Source: DAOTXS01 sp034435055 (GTDB lineage: Bacteria > Chloroflexota > Anaerolineae > UBA4142). From it: DNA of 64,000 nt. The translations under genes were made by a program, and so were the position numbers. The notes under the pieces were generated by a model that saw only the letters and a list, made by a program, of their open reading frames with translations, did not search any database and had not been told where the DNA came from. This document shows positions 58,364 through 64,000 of the stretch, in pieces (the first letter of the stretch is position 1; every line of letters starts with the position of its first letter). The DNA is taken from positions 1 to 64,000 of the forward strand of contig DAOTXS010000014.1 of the NCBI GenBank assembly GCA_034435055.1, in the 5' to 3' direction.

Positions 58364-60526
58364 ATGACACGCACATTGATCACACTCGCTATCTTAACTC
58401 TCGTGATGACGGCATGCGCAACACCAACGCTATTGGCGCAACCCACCGCCGCGCCAACCGATGCGCCGGTCACGCGCGCCGCCGCAAATCCCAGTAACCC
58501 GCCGATGCCCAAGGCAACGGTTGCGCCCGCGCGCGCCACTTCCACCCCATCGGCGAGCGCGGGCGGTGGCGTGTTGCTCTTTACGATTGGCGTCCATATC
58601 GAACCGCTCGGCGCAACGGTGAGCGCGCTGGCGCCGAACACCAAACCCGGCAACACCGGGCAAGGCGCATCGTACACGATTGTCAATCTCTTCAACAATC
58701 ACGTGAACGATTTGAAAACCGTCGCGTCCATCGTCGAAAAACACGGCGGGCGAATGACGATTCAAGCGCAATCGCCGTTCACGACTGCCGCGATTCAAAA
58801 CAAAAACAACATCCTGGCGGAACTCGAAGCGCGCGGCAATGAAATCGGTTTGCACTTTCACGAGGACGCGCACCTGGGACAAAATTCCGAGCGACTGTCC
58901 ACCGACGTGTGGTGCGCGGTGATGAAAGAGGAAATCGGCTACATCAAGCAAGCCGGCGTCAAGGGCAAGGTGCGCTACTGGAGCGGCGGCAATCTGTACG
59001 CCAACGTGCTTGAGGCGGCGGCGTGCGCCGGCTTGGAGGTGAACAGCGATTGGAAAAATCCGCGCACGCAGACGACCGATTCCGCGCTCATCGGCATTCA
59101 TCCCTGGCGACCAGCGGGCGGCGTGAACGGAACCGATGTGAGTCAATTTGCTCAACACGATCCCAACGGCAAAATCATCTTTCTGCCCGAAGGTCTCTAT
59201 GCGCGCAACGATTTCGCTTCGATGCGCCGCGCGCAAACGGCAGGCGGCGACGAAGCGTACTTTCAATTCTTGAAGGAAAATTTCCTCGCCTCGCTGGCGG
59301 CGGCAGAAGCGAACAAGGTCAATGTTTTCCATTTCACCATTCACCCCGGCGAATTCAAAGGCGATCCCAAGAATCCCTTTGCGGTGATTGACCAGTTCCT
59401 GACCGAGGTCGTTGATCTGCAGGTACAAGCCGGCAAAGTGAAATGGGCGACGCTTGGTGAGATGGCAGACGCGTACAAAAGCAGTCAACAATCGTCAGCC
59501 AACAGTCAACAGCCAACAATCCAGTCGCCAATCTCTAATCTCCCGTCTCCCTCCTGTCCCAACGGCTACATGACCTTTGCCATCAACACGCACGACATTC
59601 GCTACGTCTCACAGAGCGCGGATACGCTTTTGCGACTCATCGGCATCTTTGAAAAGTACGGCGCGCGCGGCGATTTCTATCTCACCGCGCCGCTTGTCGA
59701 ATTGTACGCCCAACAACGTCCCGATGTGATCGCGCGCCTGCGCGATTCCAAAATGACGATCAGTTATCACGTTCGCCCGCCGTACCCGGCGTATCCCGGT
59801 TTCGATGCGCGCTTGCGCACGCTCGACGACAAGACGCTGGAGCAAACCTTGCGCGATTACGAAACGTATCGGATGGATTTGACGACCGGCAATCTGGACA
59901 AGTCACAGCCGGGGGGCTATGCGTACGTCGCCCAGGTTTTTGGACGCAAGCCAGTCGTCGCCTCGCCGATGAGTAGTGATCGGCGCATTCGCGCAACGAT
60001 GTTGAAAATCTACGCGGAGATGGGCGCGCAGATGTTGGTGGCGTATCACGAAGAAGGGACGAGCATCGCCAATCCATTCGTGTACGAAAACGGCTTGCTG
60101 CAACGCCCCAGCGATTTCAGCGTAACGCGCTGGGGCAATTCGCCGCCGAACGACAAAGAGGGCAAGGGCTCGTTTTGGTGGAATATGATTTTCACGCCGC
60201 GCGCCGCCGAGTACGACCCTGTTAATTATCTCAAGACGCGGCTTGCGCAGTGGAACGCGCCGCGCGCGCCGTTCGTCACCGCGTTGATTCACGAGGACAA
60301 TTTCTATCGCAGTGGCACGCCGTGGCGCACCTTCTTTCTCGACGCAAACGACAAGCCGAAATCGCCGCCGTACGATCTGAACGCGCCCGACGATTCGCGC
60401 GCGCGCAAGCAAGAGGAAACCGAAACGATCTTCAAGACGTACGAAGAGTTGGTGGCGTACGCGGCAAAGCATCTCTGCGTCGTCACGAGCGCGGATATTG
60501 TCGCGCTGGCAAAGGGTACGAAATGA
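58364..60526 (+). CDS. Double-barrel polysaccharide-deacetylase-like lipoprotein
   Basis: A 720-residue exported protein. A lipobox (LVMTACA) and Thr/Pro linker precede two related barrels: about 70-370 (GNEIGLHFHEDAHLG metal-binding-like) and about 400-720 (FAINTHDIRYVSQSADTLLRL, ISYHVRPPYPAYPG). Both resemble the NodB/polysaccharide-deacetylase or related alpha/beta barrels that act on glycans with a metal ion. The two are joined by a Ser/Gln-rich linker (about 373-398) encoded by repeat-like DNA. Exact activity is unknown. It overlaps the next gene by 4 bp (ATGA). Confidence 0.72.
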   Translation: MTRTLITLAILTLVMTACATPTLLAQPTAAPTDAPVTRAAANPSNPPMPKATVAPARATSTPSASAGGGVLLFTIGVHIEPLGATVSALAPNTKPGNTGQGASYTIVNLFNNHVNDLKTVASIVEKHGGRMTIQAQSPFTTAAIQNKNNILAELEARGNEIGLHFHEDAHLGQNSERLSTDVWCAVMKEEIGYIKQAGVKGKVRYWSGGNLYANVLEAAACAGLEVNSDWKNPRTQTTDSALIGIHPWRPAGGVNGTDVSQFAQHDPNGKIIFLPEGLYARNDFASMRRAQTAGGDEAYFQFLKENFLASLAAAEANKVNVFHFTIHPGEFKGDPKNPFAVIDQFLTEVVDLQVQAGKVKWATLGEMADAYKSSQQSSANSQQPTIQSPISNLPSPSCPNGYMTFAINTHDIRYVSQSADTLLRLIGIFEKYGARGDFYLTAPLVELYAQQRPDVIARLRDSKMTISYHVRPPYPAYPGFDARLRTLDDKTLEQTLRDYETYRMDLTTGNLDKSQPGGYAYVAQVFGRKPVVASPMSSDRRIRATMLKIYAEMGAQMLVAYHEEGTSIANPFVYENGLLQRPSDFSVTRWGNSPPNDKEGKGSFWWNMIFTPRAAEYDPVNYLKTRLAQWNAPRAPFVTALIHEDNFYRSGTPWRTFFLDANDKPKSPPYDLNAPDDSRARKQEETETIFKTYEELVAYAAKHLCVVTSADIVALAKGTK

Positions 60527-61467
60527 AATACTGGCTGGGATTACTCGTGCTGGGAATTTTCGTAACGGCGGGATGTGGGCGGTTGGGGAACGCGTTCGCC
60601 CCGACGCCGCGCCCCACCTACATCTCCGTACCTAGCGAGATCGTTGGATCGCTCACCCACGCGGGACGCGCACGCGCCTACACCGTTCATCTTCCGCCTA
60701 TCTCATCGCTCGAGCGGCGTTACCCACTCATCATCGTGCTGCACGGTGGGGGCGGCAACCGCCACAACGCCGCGCAAATGTCCGGAATGAACGCGCTCGC
60801 GGACCAAGGAAATTTCATCGTCGTTTATCCGGACGGTACTGGGCGGCTCGAAGATAAATTGCTGACGTGGAATGCCGGCAATTGCTGCGGCTACGCGCTC
60901 GACAACAACGTAGACGACGTGGGATTCATTCGCGCGCTCATCGAAAAATTTGAGCGCGACCCTCATGTTAATCCGAAACAAATTTATGTGACCGGGATGT
61001 CGAACGGCGGGATGATGGCGTACCGACTCGCGTGTGAACTTGCGGACAAGATCGCCGCGATCGCGCCGGTCGCCGGCGCGCTCAACGTCGAGTGTAAACC
61101 CACCGCGCCGGTTTCGGTGATTGCGTTTCACGGCATGGCAGATCAACACGTGTTGTTTGAAGGTGGCGTGCCCATCGTCCAAGCCGATCCGCATCCGCGC
61201 GAGGACAAGTCGGTGGCGTACGCAATCAAGTTTTGGGCGCAACACAATCGGTGTGCGCCAACCCCCACACGCGACGAGCGCGGCAACATCGTCCACGAAA
61301 CGTACACGAATTGCGCGGATGGCACCGCCGTCGAGTTGTACGCGATCAAGAGCGAAGGACACACGTGGCCCGGTGGCAAAAGCTGGCTGGGCGGTGATCC
61401 ACCGACGCAGGAAATTTCCGCAACGAACGTGATGTGGGAATTTTTCAAGCAACATCCAAAAAGATAA
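60523..61467 (+). CDS. PHB-depolymerase/feruloyl-esterase-like lipoprotein
   Basis: A 314-residue secreted alpha/beta hydrolase of the LpqC/PHB depolymerase type. A lipobox signal (FVTAGCGR) is followed by the core LIIVLHGGGGNRHNA, TWNAGNCCGYA, VTGMSNGGMMAYRLACE (nucleophile Ser), and C-terminal GHTWPGG (His). Paired cysteines (NCCGY, ECKPT) suit an exported enzyme. It cleaves short ester polymers or aryl esters. It starts in a 4-bp overlap with the deacetylase-like gene, so the two act together on a surface glycan or ester. Confidence 0.88.
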   Translation: MKYWLGLLVLGIFVTAGCGRLGNAFAPTPRPTYISVPSEIVGSLTHAGRARAYTVHLPPISSLERRYPLIIVLHGGGGNRHNAAQMSGMNALADQGNFIVVYPDGTGRLEDKLLTWNAGNCCGYALDNNVDDVGFIRALIEKFERDPHVNPKQIYVTGMSNGGMMAYRLACELADKIAAIAPVAGALNVECKPTAPVSVIAFHGMADQHVLFEGGVPIVQADPHPREDKSVAYAIKFWAQHNRCAPTPTRDERGNIVHETYTNCADGTAVELYAIKSEGHTWPGGKSWLGGDPPTQEISATNVMWEFFKQHPKR

Positions 61468-61476
61468 GGAGGCAAA

Positions 61477-61620
61477 ATGTTCAGACGACGATTTTGGCGA
61501 CCGCGCGTGTTTCGCGGTCCGAGGTTGTTCGGATGGGGATGTGGTTTGCTCGGCTTGATTTTGATGCTGTGCATCCTTGCCACGTTCTTCTTGAATGTTT
61601 TTGCGCGGCGAATGTTTTAG
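61477..61620 (+). CDS. 47-residue membrane peptide
   Basis: A short gene beginning with a perfect AAGGAGG site 6 bases before ATG 61477 and ending at TAG 61618-61620. The product has an Arg-rich N terminus (MFRRRFWRPRVFRGPR) and one membrane helix (LLGLILMLCILATFFLNVF). It is placed 9 bp after the esterase gene and 9 bp before the next hydrolase gene. Function unknown, possibly an accessory or toxin-like peptide. Confidence 0.7.
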   Translation: MFRRRFWRPRVFRGPRLFGWGCGLLGLILMLCILATFFLNVFARRMF

Positions 61621-61629
61621 GAGTGCGCG

Positions 61630-62685
61630 ATGCTCAAATTAAATTGGATTGGTCTGGGAATACTTGCGTTTGTTCTTGTCGCGTGCAACAACACGCCGCA
61701 CCAAGCCACCACGCCGCTGGCGCAACCGACCACCAACGTAACCATCATCCACTTGCCCACGCCGACGACATCGAGCAGGTCATCGTCATCATCGTCAACA
61801 GCCGCGCCGGCGGCGACTGCCACGCCGGTCGCACGCGCAACAACCCAACTATCGACCGCGCAAACCATCGAAGCGAAAGCCGGGGCGACGTACAAAGATG
61901 TGACGTACTGCACGCCGGACGGCGTCGCGCAAAAGATGGATGTGCTGTACCCGCGCACCATCGGTGAGAAACCGCTGCCGGTCGCAGTTTACATTCACGG
62001 CGGCGGTTGGACATCGGGCGATAAAGCCAGCGGCGCCGGTTTGCTTGACACGCGCGAAATTTTAGCGCGAGGGTACGTCGTCGTGTCGTTGAACTATCGA
62101 CTCGCGCCGGAATACAAATGGCCCGCGCAAATCACGGACGTCAAATGTGCCATTCGCCATTTGCGCGCGAATGCAGGGATGTACAAAATTGACCCAAACA
62201 AAATCGGCGTGTGGGGCGGCAGCGCGGGCGGTCATCTCGTCACGATGCTGGGAACAACGGACAAGAGCGCGGGCTTTGACGTGGGCGAATATCTTGATCA
62301 ATCGTCGCGCGTGCAAGTCGTTGTGGACGAATTTGGTCCAGCGGATTTGCCCAAGATGTTTACTGCGAACGCGCAAGTCGTCGCCGGGCGAATCTTTGGT
62401 TCCACCTCGCGCGACGACCCGATTTTGGTGAAAGCCAGTCCGGTAACGTACATCACGTCGGATGATCCGCCGTTTCTGATTTTGCAAGGCGATCAAGACC
62501 AAGTCGTGCCGATGGAGCAATCGCAAATTTTGCACGAACGGTTAAAAGCCGGCGGCGTTCAATCGACGCTCGTCATCGTCAAAAATGCCGGGCACGGTTT
62601 TACACCGGACGGCGGCGCGATCAGTCCCTCGCGCACCGAGTTATCGAAAATGATCGCGGATTTCTTCGACCAGTATTTGCGCTAA
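61630..62685 (+). CDS. Alpha/beta hydrolase lipoprotein (BD-FAE-like)
   Basis: A 351-residue esterase of the acetyl-esterase/BD-FAE group. A lipobox (LAFVLVACN) and a long Ser/Thr/Ala linker (residues 25-75) lead to the catalytic domain. It shows the oxyanion HGGGW, nucleophile GGSAGGH (Ser), DQDQVVP (acid) and GHGF (His). It probably removes acetyl or feruloyl esters from glycans. Co-directional with the two genes before it. Confidence 0.9.
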   Translation: MLKLNWIGLGILAFVLVACNNTPHQATTPLAQPTTNVTIIHLPTPTTSSRSSSSSSTAAPAATATPVARATTQLSTAQTIEAKAGATYKDVTYCTPDGVAQKMDVLYPRTIGEKPLPVAVYIHGGGWTSGDKASGAGLLDTREILARGYVVVSLNYRLAPEYKWPAQITDVKCAIRHLRANAGMYKIDPNKIGVWGGSAGGHLVTMLGTTDKSAGFDVGEYLDQSSRVQVVVDEFGPADLPKMFTANAQVVAGRIFGSTSRDDPILVKASPVTYITSDDPPFLILQGDQDQVVPMEQSQILHERLKAGGVQSTLVIVKNAGHGFTPDGGAISPSRTELSKMIADFFDQYLR

Positions 62686-62690
62686 CGCGG

Positions 62691-62725
62691 CGCGGAGAGC
62701 CAATCCTCTCCGCGTTTCTTTTTTT
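62691..62725 (+). terminator. Strong Rho-independent terminator
   Basis: A 9-bp GC-rich stem (62691-62699 with 62706-62714) runs straight into a T-rich tract (62715-62725). It ends the esterase cluster. Confidence 0.9.
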
Positions 62726-62788
62726 CCGGCGATTGACGCACCCCAGTTTCGATGCTATAGTCAAACCATCCTGAAGGGGGGATCACCA

Positions 62789-63727
62789 ATGTCTACTCAA
62801 CCGCAACGCGATATTATTCGCGATGGTTTTGCAAATATTCCGGCGAATCCATCCACAGCTCACCAAGCTGCGCCCGGTGCACGTACGACCGATTTCAAAG
62901 ATCGACCCATTCTCACCCAGCCAACCGAGGCAGAACTCAAACTGGCTTTTGCGGAGAATCTTTTCGATCTCTTTCGCGCGATGACACACCTGCCGAATGC
63001 GGAATTGGAAGAAATGCCGGGATTAAGCCGGCATTTTGCATTTCCCTTCAATCCGATGTTCAAAGGTGTGTGGCAAACCCGGCTCGCCGCAAGCGAAACC
63101 GAAAATGCTATCGTCGATTCGCTTGCGTGGTTCAAAGCGCGCAACGCGCCATTTTTCTTTTGGTGGGTCGATCCGCAGGCGCACCCGGCGGACTTGGCAG
63201 AGCGATTAAAAGCGCACGGTTTTGCGGCGTGGGAAGAAAACGCGCCAGGAATGGCGGCGGAGATGAACGATTTGCGTTTCGATTTGATGACGCGCGTGCC
63301 GCCGGGATTTGAAATGCGCCGCGTCCAAGACGAACGCGATTTGCTCGATTTCAAAACGGCGTTCGTCGCCGGGATGGAAATTCCGGAATGGGCGGGACAA
63401 GCGTGGGTCGATGCCACGCTCGCGTACGGCATCGAACGCGCGCCGTGGAAACCGTACGTCGGTCGCTGGAACGGCAAACCGGTCGCATCGAATATGTTGT
63501 TCTGTGGCGCGGGTGTGGCATCGGTTTTTGGTGTGGCGACTGCACCGCAAGCGCGCGGGCAAGGCATCGGCGCGGCAATCACGTTGATTGCGTACGATGA
63601 CGCACGGCAACTGGGTTATCGCTATGCCGTTTTATTCGCCACCGATCTGGGCGCGCCGGTATATCGACGCATCGGGTTCAAAGATGTGAACGCCGGGATG
63701 AGTCGTTATTTGTGGCGCGCGAGTTAA
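62789..63727 (+). CDS. GNAT-family acetyltransferase
   Basis: A 312-residue protein. The C-terminal half is a GNAT domain (about 170-312) with the acetyl-CoA loop in VATAPQARGQGIGAAIT and the terminal APVYRRIGFKDV. The N-terminal half (about 1-160) looks like a second, degenerate GNAT-like domain without the loop. A strong GGGGGGA-type site lies before the ATG. The substrate is unknown. Single-gene unit. Confidence 0.88.
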   Translation: MSTQPQRDIIRDGFANIPANPSTAHQAAPGARTTDFKDRPILTQPTEAELKLAFAENLFDLFRAMTHLPNAELEEMPGLSRHFAFPFNPMFKGVWQTRLAASETENAIVDSLAWFKARNAPFFFWWVDPQAHPADLAERLKAHGFAAWEENAPGMAAEMNDLRFDLMTRVPPGFEMRRVQDERDLLDFKTAFVAGMEIPEWAGQAWVDATLAYGIERAPWKPYVGRWNGKPVASNMLFCGAGVASVFGVATAPQARGQGIGAAITLIAYDDARQLGYRYAVLFATDLGAPVYRRIGFKDVNAGMSRYLWRAS

Positions 63728-63816
63728 AAGGAGAGTGAATGATTCCGGAATCATCAATACCGCTCAATACGCTGACTAGTCCTTTGGATTTGTCTGCGCG
63801 AATCCGTTGCAAAAAC

Positions 63817-63847
63817 AATCAGGCAGAGCGTTTTGCCCTGCCTGATT
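63817..63847. terminator. Terminator between GNAT and cold-shock genes
   Basis: A perfect 10-bp stem (AATCAGGCAG, 63817-63826, with CTGCCTGATT, 63838-63847). It lies between convergent genes, the GNAT gene (plus) and the cold-shock gene (minus). The rest of the 224-bp gap shows nothing recognisable. Confidence 0.75.
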
Positions 63848-63951
63848 GGAGACGTATTCACAACTTGCCGCCGAACTCGCGGAGAGAACAATTTTTTATT
63901 CTTCGTTGATAATAGCAGTAGACTCGTGAAAGCGCATTGCACCGGCGAGGA

Positions 63952-64000
63952 TTAGCTCACCTTGGTGACTTGAGTTGCCTGCGGACCTTTGGGGCTATCG
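63952..64000 (-). CDS. Cold-shock protein (CspA family), C-terminal end only
   Basis: The window ends inside a minus-strand gene. Its last residues read DSPKGPQATQVTKVS before a TAA at 63952-63954, which matches the conserved end of CspA-type RNA-binding proteins (GPQA motif). The remainder lies outside the window. Confidence 0.75.
   Translation of the reverse strand, partial: DSPKGPQATQVTKVS

Noticed and set aside
60250..60522. Extending the PHB-depolymerase-like gene upstream to 60250
   Set aside because: The extension overlaps the deacetylase-like gene in another frame; the lipoprotein signal starts at 60523.

Overview
The window looks like a chromosomal segment of an uncultivated, probably anaerobic member of the Chloroflexota. 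This is inferred, because no rRNA or marker gene is present. The supporting signs are the many lipoproteins with Thr/Pro-rich linkers after the lipobox, FHA-domain proteins next to a PknB-type kinase, the dispersed imperfect palindromes between genes, and redox gene content typical of anaerobic Chloroflexota. One tRNA (Pro, anticodon GGG), one c-di-GMP-I riboswitch and one probable selenocysteine gene can be read directly.

Layout. 1-1.2 kb: a complete ISAs1-type insertion sequence with perfect 16-bp ends. 1.3-4.8 kb: DUF3786 protein, SagB-type nitroreductase lipoprotein, acyl-CoA dehydrogenase, nitroreductase. 5-9.5 kb: a three-gene signalling operon (FHA-FHA-LCAT-like hydrolase, FHA-FHA membrane protein, Ser/Thr kinase). 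9.6-12.3 kb: methyltransferase and clan GH-A glycosidase. 12.3-23.4 kb: glycerol-3-phosphate block with glpD, glpC, glpB, glpA, an alkylglycerone-phosphate-synthase-like flavoprotein, a CBS protein, an aminotransferase and a CDF metal transporter. 23.4-28.3 kb: an unidentified structured RNA candidate, patatin, a c-di-GMP riboswitch ahead of a secreted glycosidase, a PdtaS/PdtaR-like two-component pair and the tRNA. 28.5-31.4 kb: a very large unrecognised lipoprotein.

31.6-55.7 kb is the redox heart of the window. A minus-strand operon (37.5 to 31.7 kb) encodes a DsrMKJOP/Hmc-like transmembrane complex whose NrfD subunit is fused to a six-haem cytochrome c. Then come a broken IS5 transposase, three paralogous XRE-cupin regulators, a thioredoxin-thioredoxin-VKOR fusion, an Mrp ATPase, a ferredoxin, a DUF5320 protein, NifX-like proteins and a peroxiredoxin whose peroxidatic Cys codon is TGA followed by a SECIS-like hairpin. 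A PocR-domain regulator leads into a plus-strand locus at 47.1-55.6 kb: TusA, two DsrE proteins, a GcvH-like lipoate-binding protein, an Isp-type [NiFe] hydrogenase (small subunit, Isp1 cytochrome b, Isp2 HdrD-like protein, a SpoIIAA-like small protein, large subunit), a lipoate-protein ligase and the hydrogenase maturation protease.

The most novel proposal is that this last locus is one system. H2 is oxidised outside, electrons cross via Isp1, and the Isp2 CCG-type iron-sulfur site exchanges them with a disulfide or persulfide carried by lipoyl protein, TusA and DsrE. The gene order is seen in the sequence, the family roles are established knowledge, and the joint function is inference.

55.7-64 kb: sulfatase, coiled-coil secreted protein, double-barrel deacetylase-like lipoprotein, PHB-depolymerase-like and BD-FAE-like esterases, a 47-residue membrane peptide, a GNAT acetyltransferase and the end of a cold-shock gene.
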